From IMG/VR virus record IMGVR_UViG_3300037200_000335, positions 1 through 21,277 of that record: a stretch of DNA of 21,277 nucleotides. One strand, given 5' to 3'. The DNA is from a virus. The number at the start of each line of letters is the position of its first letter. Position 1 is the stretch's first letter. The translations under genes were made by a program, and so were the position numbers. Of the stretch, positions 1 through 5,169 are shown in pieces. The notes beneath the pieces are model-generated. The model ran no database searches. It had not been told where the DNA came from and was given only the letters and a program-made list of their open reading frames with translations.

Positions 1-33
1 GGGTAACGGGGGGTAACGGGGGGCCGTTTTCTA

Positions 34-212
34 TACTCTGTTTAAGGGGGGAATAGGCGTGAATAGGGGGTCAATTTACTCTGTTTTTCGGCGGGCCTAC
101 TCTGTTTTTAAGTAGAAAGCCGTGAATACGGGTTTAATATACTCTGTTTTTCGGCACGTGGGCTAAAAATAGGGCGTTTTACTACTCTCGTTTTAGGTTG
201 AACCCCGTGAAG
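34..212 (+). repeat. Iteron-like array with 21-bp phasing
   Basis: TACTCTGTTT occurs exactly at 34-43, 77-86, 98-107 and 140-149, and a variant TACTCTCGTTTT lies at 183-194. The start-to-start distances are 43, 21, 42 and 43 bp, close to two or four turns of the DNA helix. A second element, CGTGAA, starts at 58, 121 and 206 (63 and 85 bp apart), and an AATAGG/AATACGG core starts at 52, 62, 125 and 168. All copies point the same way. Such phased direct repeats are typical of iterons bound by an initiator or of multimeric operator sites. The function is inferred. Confidence 0.65.
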
Positions 213-487
213 CGTTACCCCCCCCCCTTATCAAGCCGTTGACCCGTTACCCCCCCCTAACTTGTAAGTCATTGTTTTCATTCAACCGTTACCCCCCGTT
301 ACCCCCCGTTACCCCCGTTCCCTTAGAGGCTACGGCCGGCGGTAGGGTCATGCTCAACTAGGACCCTCCAAGGGAAATATACGGTTACGGGTAACTCCAA
401 GTACTAAGCTATTATAAAGGTTAGGGTTTTAGGCGTTACCCTCCCCCGTTACCCCCCCCGTTACCGTCCTTTAGGGGGGTAACGGGG
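213..487. repeat. GTTACCCC / GGGGTAAC repeat cluster, G-quadruplex prone
   Basis: GTTACC occurs at 214, 246, 288, 298, 308, 435, 448 and 460 on the plus strand, usually followed by five to ten C. Copies at 288-313 form a tandem 10-bp repeat. The reverse form GGTAAC occurs at 2, 12, 390 and 478. Positions 384-395 form a small inverted repeat, GTTAC-GG-GTAAC. Four or more G-runs in close succession on one strand (1-23 on plus, 286-322 on minus) fit the pattern of G-quadruplex-forming DNA. Confidence 0.6.
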
Positions 488-597
488 ATATGAACTTGGA
501 AATATAGCGCTCAAGGCGCTGCGCGCAAAGCTTTTTGGGCTTATCATTGCGGCTATTTTGGGGTAAGCTGCTCGTCCATTGTACGCTCGGAGTTCCA

Positions 598-1284
598 ATG
601 ATAGCTTGGCACGTTGCGTTGACTTGGCCCGGTCGTGAAGGATACGCGTTGCGCAATCTTATGGGCGTGACCGGCACCGCGGGATGTGCGCCGCCGGCCA
701 CGGAACCGCCGGATTGGGCGACGCACCGTTATGCGACGATCTGGCCCCGCTGGGTCGAATGTCGAAAGATACGTAACAAGGATCACGAGATCGTCCGGTC
801 GTTCGCCTCTGGTATGGTGCTGGTCCGGTTCGAGGCCGCGGACCCGCAAGCTTGGCACGACGTCAGAAGCCGCTGCGGCGACGGTACCCGGTTCATCGGC
901 GGGGAATATCCGGACCCGGTGCCAGAGATCCAAATTGAGAAGCTCATGCGAGAAGCGCTTTCCCCCGATGGGCTTATCCCTAAGCCGACGAAGGTCGTAA
1001 GCGGCGTTGCGTTTGAGTTGAACGAACTCGTTCGCATGACCCATTCGCTATTCGAAGGTCTGATCGGCCGGGTTGTTTGGGTGGATGAGGACGGTGGGGG
1101 CCATCGAATTTCCCTGACTTTCTTTAATCGGATCGTTAATCCCTGGTTCCCGGTCGGCGTCAACGCGTTTGAGAAACTCGATGCTTCGGAGCTGGAACCG
1201 GGAAGCGTGAGTCGCCGCCGGGCCACGAAGGCGCCGCAATACGGTGGGCGAAACGCGGAACGTCGAATTGCGGCTGTCGGCTAA
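598..1284 (+). CDS. NusG-like transcription elongation/antitermination factor
   Basis: The 228-residue protein has the two-part plan of NusG. An N-terminal NGN-type domain starts with WHVALTWPGRE (residues 4-14) and continues through RYATIWPRW (44-52), the SGMVLVRFEA strand (71-80) and the PVPEIQIEKLM segment (107-117). A C-terminal KOW-like domain spans about 140-195, with NELVRM, the LFEGLIGRVVWVDEDG turn and an ISLTFFNRI strand. NusG proteins bind RNA polymerase and alter pausing and termination; phage copies may favour phage operons, which is inference. The linker and first helix differ from housekeeping NusG, and the basic 30-residue tail is extra. I chose the ATG at 598 because GGAG lies five bases upstream and the NGN domain starts there. 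An in-frame upstream start at 535 would add residues that do not fit the family. The gene lies between the repeat region and a promoter repeat. Confidence 0.75.
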   Translation: MIAWHVALTWPGREGYALRNLMGVTGTAGCAPPATEPPDWATHRYATIWPRWVECRKIRNKDHEIVRSFASGMVLVRFEAADPQAWHDVRSRCGDGTRFIGGEYPDPVPEIQIEKLMREALSPDGLIPKPTKVVSGVAFELNELVRMTHSLFEGLIGRVVWVDEDGGGHRISLTFFNRIVNPWFPVGVNAFEKLDASELEPGSVSRRRATKAPQYGGRNAERRIAAVG

Positions 1285-1325
1285 GTTTTTCGTTGACGCT
1301 GCCACGGATCGAGCGTAGTATTCGA
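1264..1325 (+). repeat. Direct repeat copy 1 (nusG 3' end plus promoter)
   Basis: This copy covers the last codons of the NusG-like gene, its stop, a short T-run and a promoter. It is closely matched at 1713-1778, with shared blocks CGAATT, CGGCTG, GGCTAA, TTTTTCGTTGACGCTGCCA, GGATCGAG and GTAGTAT, and a few small indels. The two copies bracket the AT-rich gene at 1363-1692. Confidence 0.75.
1293..1321 (+). promoter_or_regulatory. Sigma-70-type promoter for the AT-rich gene
   Basis: TTGACG at 1293-1298 is followed after exactly 17 bases by TAGTAT at 1316-1321, a near-consensus housekeeping promoter. It lies just after the NusG-like stop codon. Transcription would start near 1328, leaving a leader of about 35 bases before the ATG at 1363. 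Confidence 0.65.
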
Positions 1326-1362
1326 CATTCCCTGCTTGATGATTGAAAAGGAATAACAATTG

Positions 1363-1692
1363 ATGCAACATATAACAAGAATTGGAGGTTCATGGGGAAG
1401 TGGACCTGAAAGTGCTGACAGATTTTGTAAGTTGAGAGTCGTCGATGACCAAGGTAAAATAATAAGAAAACTAAATATTTATGAATATTTCTTTGGTCGA
1501 GCCAGTAAAGAGATATGGGAATCACATGAACTGATCAAAGAGGTTAAAGAAGGAAGAATCAACTTCTCTCGTTGTCATAATATTAACCGTTTATGTTTGT
1601 TCGAGAATGGTCCAATGACCACTATATTTATAATACTAACATTAATAATCTCTTCTTTGATATTTTTAGGAATGCTACTGGCTCAACCCTAA
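1363..1692 (+). CDS. AT-rich small protein with C-terminal membrane anchor
   Basis: The 109-residue protein was not recognised. Residues 1-84 are mixed and charged, with several basic patches, and residues 86-106 form one strongly hydrophobic segment (TIFIILTLIISSLIFLGMLL), so a tail-anchored inner-membrane protein is likely. The gene is strikingly AT-rich: 1441-1500 has about 27% GC and 1621-1680 about 22%, against roughly 60% around it. It has its own promoter, an AAGGA ribosome site at 1348-1352, and is bracketed by direct repeats, the layout of a phage moron acquired from a low-GC source. An in-frame TTG at 1360 is an alternative start closer to the ribosome site. Superinfection exclusion or defence is possible for such a membrane moron, but nothing in the sequence proves it. 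Confidence 0.65.
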   Translation: MQHITRIGGSWGSGPESADRFCKLRVVDDQGKIIRKLNIYEYFFGRASKEIWESHELIKEVKEGRINFSRCHNINRLCLFENGPMTTIFIILTLIISSLIFLGMLLAQP

Positions 1693-1712
1693 AAGGCGCC
1701 TGAGGGCGGGCA

Positions 1713-1778
1713 CGAATTTCGGCTGCTGGCTAAATATTTTTTCGTTGACGCTGCCAAGGGATCGAGTGTAGTATACGA
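1713..1778 (+). repeat. Direct repeat copy 2 (nusG 3'-end remnant plus promoter)
   Basis: This is the second copy of the 1264-1325 sequence. Its left part still resembles the last codons of the NusG-like gene but is no longer attached to that frame, so it is best read as a duplicated remnant carrying the promoter. Confidence 0.7.
1745..1774 (+). promoter_or_regulatory. Second copy of the sigma-70-type promoter
   Basis: TTGACG at 1745-1750 and TAGTAT at 1769-1774 are separated by 18 bases, one more than in the first copy. The predicted transcription start, about seven bases after the -10 box, falls on or next to the ATG at 1782, so a message from here might be leaderless for that ATG. Confidence 0.6.
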
Positions 1779-1825
1779 CCCATGGACAACACACTCCCAT
1801 TCGACGGTGCAGATACACTTGGGAC

Positions 1826-2098
1826 GTGCGTGCGGTCTGCGACATCGCACCGGGCGATAAGGTTGTTTTTGCTAAGTATGATCCGGCCGACGCTCCATGT
1901 AGATATGCGTTTGATGACAGCAATCAGCCCGATGATCCGGCAGCAAAAGAGGGCCGTAACGTGTTGACGTGGTGGGATATCGTCGGTTTTATCTGGGCCG
2001 GGTTTCTATTCTCGGCTGAAGGTGTGATGTTTTACGCAATGTTCGCGTTGAGTTATAACTGGTGGTTGCCTAAGTGGTTTGACGGCGACGGGGTGTGA
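1826..2098 (+). CDS. Small protein with C-terminal membrane segment, unknown
   Basis: The 90-residue product is not recognised. After an N-terminal part rich in Asp and Pro (IAPGDKVVFAKYDPADAPC), it has a long aromatic hydrophobic stretch (WWDIVGFIWAGFLFSAEGV and onward), consistent with one or two membrane passes, and ends in an acidic tail. The GTG at 1826 is the only usable start in frame and has no proper ribosome site. An ATG at 1782, placed where transcription from the upstream promoter should begin, opens a different frame that runs to 1967. A small frameshift near 1822-1835 joining MDNTLPFDGADT to this frame would give a more natural leaderless gene. The start is therefore uncertain, but the membrane frame looks real. 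Confidence 0.45.
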   Translation: MRAVCDIAPGDKVVFAKYDPADAPCRYAFDDSNQPDDPAAKEGRNVLTWWDIVGFIWAGFLFSAEGVMFYAMFALSYNWWLPKWFDGDGV

Positions 2099-2169
2099 CG
2101 TGACAAAAACTTGTCCGTGTGGGGGTGTGTAGCGTGAACATCAGCCTGGGCGTCGGCATCAACTCGTGA

Positions 2170-2373
2170 AGGCAATCGAAGGCATGCGCGATTGGGACGA
2201 GGCCATCGCACCGCCTTTCCCCGAGACCTGGTCGAGCTCTCGATGCGACCGAGCAAGCCTACCGTCGCTCCGACGCGCTCGCCCGGCGGGCGCCGATCAT
2301 GTCGGCGTGGGCGGATTTCTGCACCATGCCGACGCCATCCGGCGAGGTGGTGCCCCTGAGGGGAGCGGGATGA
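2170..2373 (+). pseudogene. C-terminal remnant of a tyrosine-type phage integrase
   Basis: In this frame the sequence reads LDATEQAYRRSDALARRA, then PIMSAWADFC and GEVVPLRG before the stop. That pattern matches the last 50 or so residues of many phage tyrosine recombinases (a typical form is VEAAYRRGDALEKRRALMDAWADYC). The catalytic part with the Arg-His-Arg-Tyr residues is missing: a stop lies at 2167-2169 and nothing integrase-like is seen upstream. The remnant stop overlaps the next start as ATGA, as expected if the intact integrase once began this gene chain. It suggests a recombination junction or loss of lysogeny functions. Confidence 0.5.
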
Positions 2374-2564
2374 ACCTGATCTACACGGTCGACGGCCAAA
2401 TCTTTCGCGTCCCGGAGCGCCCAGCGCATAACCCCTGGCAGAAATGCGGCTTTGTCGCCGAGCCCTTCCGGGCGTTCCAGCCGCCGTGCGCGCTCTGCGG
2501 CAAATATCCCCCGCCATGCCCGCTGCAGGAATTCGCCGCGATGGAACCGGAGAAGACGCCATGA
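2370..2564 (+). CDS. Small cysteine-containing phage protein
   Basis: The 64-residue protein begins MNLIYTVDGQIFRVPERPA and carries a Cys cluster, CALCGKYPPPC, that could bind a metal ion, plus one further Cys near residue 26. No family was recognised. The start ATG overlaps the integrase-remnant stop as ATGA, and its own stop overlaps the next ATG in the same way, so translation is probably coupled along the chain. An in-frame upstream start at 2166 exists, but the extra residues run across the integrase remnant in another frame and are unlikely to be real. No function can be assigned. Confidence 0.55.
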   Translation: MNLIYTVDGQIFRVPERPAHNPWQKCGFVAEPFRAFQPPCALCGKYPPPCPLQEFAAMEPEKTP

Positions 2565-2959
2565 TCGTAAAGGTCTGGGTGACGCTCGGGCTCGTCGGCT
2601 GCCATCGGGAAACCGAGATCGAATTGCCGGACGACGCGACCGACGAAGAGATCGAGGCAGAAGCGCGCCGCGATGTTCGAACTGATCGAATGGGGCTGGA
2701 ACAAGACATGAGATCGATGGGCGAGACGACCGACTGCAAGGGCTGTCGCTTCTGGTCGGAGATGATCGCGCGCAGCTACGGCGGGCCAGTCGAGGCGCTC
2801 TGCCTCAGCGGCGATGGCCCGCTCGCCGGTCACTACGTGACTCCGCGCATGACCTGTACGGCCTGGAAGTCGGGCCATCACGGCGCGGTCGATGATCCTC
2901 CCGACTACGGCGAGGCGACCCGCGCTCTTTACGCGGAAGAGGACGGGCCGCCGCCCTGA
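2561..2959 (+). CDS. Fused small phage protein (DUF7167-like N-part plus Cys-rich C-part)
   Basis: The open frame gives 132 residues but looks like two genes joined by a one-base frameshift. Residues 1-36 (KVWVTLGLVGCHRETEIELP, then an acidic DATDEEIEAEAR) match the small phage family that normally ends in a MIEWGW-like motif. That ending is present in another frame: ATGTTC at 2673 reads MFELIEWGWNKT and stops at 2711. An ATG at 2708 overlaps that stop as ATGA and opens the second part, with DCKGCRFWSEM, EALCLSGDGP and MTCTAWKSG. This Cys-rich pattern is common in small phage proteins and may bind metal. The fused form may be a natural mutation, a sequencing error or a real fusion. The second part could also be made alone from 2708. 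Confidence 0.55.
   Translation: MIVKVWVTLGLVGCHRETEIELPDDATDEEIEAEARRDVRTDRMGLEQDMRSMGETTDCKGCRFWSEMIARSYGGPVEALCLSGDGPLAGHYVTPRMTCTAWKSGHHGAVDDPPDYGEATRALYAEEDGPPP
2673..2711 (+). other. Displaced C-terminus of the DUF7167-like protein in a second frame
   Basis: This out-of-frame stretch encodes MFELIEWGWNKT and a stop, the expected end of the protein begun at 2561. Removing one base from the CGCCGCG run at 2666-2672 would restore it and separate the downstream Cys-rich gene at 2708-2959. Confidence 0.5.
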
Positions 2960-2985
2960 TCCACGTCATCTATGAGGAGACAAGC

Positions 2986-3258
2986 ATGATTGCGATCTGG
3001 AAATACGAGCTTGCCCTAAAAGAACGTCCAGTCCTTGACCTGCCGCGCGACGCTAAAATACTGCACTTCGACAACCAGAGTGAGCGCCCTTGCATCTGGG
3101 TAGAGGTGGTGGACGCCGCGGTCGCATGGGACACGGCTCCACGCAAGTTCCGGCTTGCCGGGACGGGGCATGAACTCGGCTCCGAGCGCCGCGAATACAT
3201 CGGCTCTGCTCTCTTCTCCGGCGGCGCCCTCGTGTTTCACCTCTATGAGATTTTTTGA
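2986..3258 (+). CDS. DUF7352-like small phage protein
   Basis: The 90-residue protein follows a recognisable pattern of small phage proteins: an N-terminal IWKYELALKERPVLDLP, then AKILHFDNQ, a CIWVEVVD strand, FRLAGTGHEL, and a C-terminal REYIGSALFSGGALVFHLYE. Several phage proteins of about 90 residues share the series W-K-[FY]-[EP], AKIL, GTGH, YIG and LVFH. Their role is unknown. The ATG has a strong GAGGAG ribosome site about seven bases upstream. The gene follows 2959 with a short gap and runs up to the methyltransferase. It is probably expressed with the same early chain. Confidence 0.7.
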   Translation: MIAIWKYELALKERPVLDLPRDAKILHFDNQSERPCIWVEVVDAAVAWDTAPRKFRLAGTGHELGSERREYIGSALFSGGALVFHLYEIF

Positions 3259-3262
3259 GCCT

Positions 3263-4597
3263 ATGAAAAAAGCCGGGCGCGCCGACCCCAGAGCCGACCT
3301 GGACGAACGCATGCGATACAAGGGCGACCTGAGCGTTGCTCACGCCGGAGACAACATGACGGCGCTTGCGCGGAGCGCCCTACGTCAACGGGCGGACTAT
3401 ACGCATAAGTTCAATCTCCGCACCGGGCGGCACGGATGGTTGCGCCTCACTCCGGCTTACTCGGTCAAAATTGTCGAAGAGCTGATCGGGAGTTTCAGTG
3501 CGCCGCTGAGGGTTCTCGACCCATTTTGTGGGACTGCGACCACGGCTCTGAGCGCGGCCTATCACGGGCACACGGCCGCCACTACAGATGTAAATCCGTT
3601 CCTCGTCTGGCTCGGCCGCGCAAAGACAGCGGACTACTCACAAGCGACAATCGCTGCCGCTCGCGACGCGTGCACGCGTGCCCTGCGGCTTGTGGACAAA
3701 AGGGCTGTGCACCCTGTTCCTGAACCGCCTCTACACAACATCGAGAGATGGTGGCCCCGCGACGCGCTGATGTTCTTGCGCCTCCTTCGGGCGGCGATCA
3801 TTGCTGTTGCGGCCTCTGGTACGCAGGAAAGGGACCTTCTCGATATCTCCTTCTGCCGAACCTTAATCAAGCTGTCGAACGCCGCTTTTAATCATCAGTC
3901 GATGTCGTTCCGGGATTCGGCTCAAATATCGCTGCATCTTGACGACGATCGAGCTACTTTCTTTAGAGATGATGTCGACTTTGTTCTTGAGGGAGCGAGC
4001 GTCAACCCGTCTGGGTCATGCTCTATAATAGAGGCGGATTCTCGCAATCTTCGTGATCACCTAACAGGCACCTACGATCTTGTAGTCACGTCACCGCCTT
4101 ACGCCAACCGGATGTCGTACATTCGGGAGCTGAGACCTTACATGTATTGGCTCGGCTACCTCGTGAACGGTCGCGACGCCGCCGAACTCGATTGGGGTTC
4201 GATTGGCGGGACGTGGGGAGTTGCAACCAGTCGCCTTATGGATTGGAAGCCAACCAGTAAAGGGCGCTATCACTCTCAGGAACTAGATGAGGTTGCAGAG
4301 AGGATCGCGCACGAGAAGAACGCTAATGGCCGCCTGCTCTCAAACTATGTAGCAAAATATTTTCAAGATATGTGGATGCACTTAGGGCAATTACGCACAG
4401 TTCTCTCGCCGTCTGCCAAGGTGCACTACATCGTAGGAAATTCTACATTTTATGGCGTTCTGCTTTCTAGTGAAAAAATATACGCCGACATGCTTTCACG
4501 TCTTGGATTTACCGAAGTGAACGTTAGGGCTGTTCGTAAGCGCAATTCAAAAAAGGAACTCGTCGAGTTCGATATCTCTGCAACGTTTCCGGGCTAG
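3263..4597 (+). CDS. Orphan DNA methyltransferase (SPPY-type, m4C or m6A)
   Basis: The 444-residue protein is an S-adenosylmethionine-dependent DNA methyltransferase. Motif I is VLDPFCGTATT (84-94), preceded by the motif X-like stretch KFNLRTGRHGWLRLTPAYS (49-67). The catalytic motif IV is DLVVTSPPY (272-280), followed by RELRPYMYWLGYL. SPPY is most common in N4-cytosine enzymes but also occurs in N6-adenine ones. The order X-I-IV, with about 190 residues between I and IV, is consistent with a helical target-recognition insert. No restriction enzyme gene is adjacent, so it is probably a phage protective or regulatory methylase. Codon use drifts towards AT after about 3840, hinting at transfer. 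The start is uncertain: 3263 lies just after the preceding stop, while the ATG at 3356 has the best ribosome site (GGAG, five bases away) and still keeps the domain. Confidence 0.85.
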   Translation: MKKAGRADPRADLDERMRYKGDLSVAHAGDNMTALARSALRQRADYTHKFNLRTGRHGWLRLTPAYSVKIVEELIGSFSAPLRVLDPFCGTATTALSAAYHGHTAATTDVNPFLVWLGRAKTADYSQATIAAARDACTRALRLVDKRAVHPVPEPPLHNIERWWPRDALMFLRLLRAAIIAVAASGTQERDLLDISFCRTLIKLSNAAFNHQSMSFRDSAQISLHLDDDRATFFRDDVDFVLEGASVNPSGSCSIIEADSRNLRDHLTGTYDLVVTSPPYANRMSYIRELRPYMYWLGYLVNGRDAAELDWGSIGGTWGVATSRLMDWKPTSKGRYHSQELDEVAERIAHEKNANGRLLSNYVAKYFQDMWMHLGQLRTVLSPSAKVHYIVGNSTFYGVLLSSEKIYADMLSRLGFTEVNVRAVRKRNSKKELVEFDISATFPG

Positions 4598-4646
4598 ACC
4601 GTGGCTCTAGATTTGGGACTTACATACTTGACTCCCTTTGAACCAA

Positions 4647-4841
4647 TCATTCGGGAGCCTTTTTCTCGATCTTTATCAGCCGGTAAGCCGCGCGTTTCCG
4701 CTTTCTCGCCGGTTTGGATTTGGGCTTCGGCTTGTAGGACAGCACGAGATGCACGAAGCGGTTCAGGGCTTGCGCACGATCGTGATCGAAGACACTGGCG
4801 TAAAAAACAAAAATTTCGGCGGCCGGCTGAAATTTTTCGCT
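4647..4841 (-). pseudogene. Possible remnant of a minus-strand gene with basic C-terminus
   Basis: On the minus strand this frame reads ...FVFYASVFDHDRAQALNRF, VHLVLSY, then a Lys-Arg-Pro-rich tail (KPKPKSKPARKRKR) and AAYRLIKIEKKAPE before a stop. It looks more protein-like than the plus-strand reading, which is a run of Leu, Phe and Arg. There is no good start codon, and a stop lies just upstream at 4842-4844. If real, it is the 3' end of a decayed nucleic-acid-binding gene. No family was recognised. Confidence 0.25.
4809..4837. terminator. Bidirectional terminator-like hairpin
   Basis: Perfect nine-base arms, AAAAATTTC at 4809-4817 and GAAATTTTT at 4829-4837, are extended inwards by one G-T and two G-C pairs around the loop GGCCG. 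On the minus strand the stem is followed by a T-rich run broken by one G (TTTTTGTTTTTT), a good intrinsic terminator. On the plus strand the T-run is the right arm itself. It lies about 210 bases after the methyltransferase stop. Confidence 0.45.
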
Positions 4842-5169
4842 TTACGGACGTTTCGTTTTCGGGTATATGACCAGTTCTCGATCGAAGCTTGGGCTCGACG
4901 CTTATCGTCGCAAGAGGCCGCTTCGGACCGATACAGTTGGCAGCGGAGCAATGCTCTGTTGCAAAGTGCGGTGCATTGCCACCGATTGCTGCGGCGCCTT
5001 TTTGGGAGATCCCCAGGCAATGCTTTGGATCTTATGATCGCCCAAGCTCTCGCGAGCGGCGTTTCTCGAATTTGAGCGACGCGCACCCCCGATCGACCAC
5101 GTAAAGTATGGTTATCGAGGCCCTGCCGGTTCGTGCCTCCGTGATAAAAACGACCGGCCGCTTATTCAC

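Larger units (their letters stand above)
1..597. other. Repeat-rich noncoding left region
   Basis: No convincing gene lies here. The stretch is built from two repeat classes: AT-rich boxes at 34-212 and C-rich or G-rich GTTACCCC-type repeats at 1-23, 213-322, 384-395, 435-465 and 474-487. The window opens inside a repeat, with GGGTAACGGG twice in tandem, so the array may continue to the left or the sequence may end there. The short open frames crossing it are low-complexity and lack ribosome binding sites. A replication origin, a partition or control region, or a genome-end repeat are all possible; this is inference. Confidence 0.6.
4598..5169. other. Intergenic region without a supported intact gene
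   Basis: This gap of about 570 bases separates the early chain from the packaging operon. Open frames exist on both strands but have no ribosome sites or recognisable domains. The visible content is a long hairpin at 4809-4837 and a possible minus-strand coding remnant at 4647-4841. I see no clear promoter for the terminase genes in it. Confidence 0.5.

Noticed and set aside
34-322. Possible CRISPR array from regularly spaced repeats
   Set aside because: The repeats are only about ten bases long, and the intervening sequences are short, unequal and themselves repetitive. No cas genes are near.
1-487. Telomere of a linear replicon
   Set aside because: GGGTAACGGG resembles a telomere only superficially. 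Orientation changes along the region, unlike a terminal array, so an internal repeat or origin is as likely.
535-597. Longer start for the NusG-like protein
   Set aside because: The extra residues precede the NGN domain, and the ATG at 598 has the better ribosome site.
2166-2369. N-terminal extension of the 64-residue protein
   Set aside because: The stretch overlaps the integrase remnant in another frame, and the ATGA-coupled ATG at 2370 is the natural start.
4638-5075. Plus-strand frame of 145 residues after the methyltransferase
   Set aside because: No ribosome site and a Leu, Phe and Arg-rich product; the opposite strand reads better over 4647-4841.
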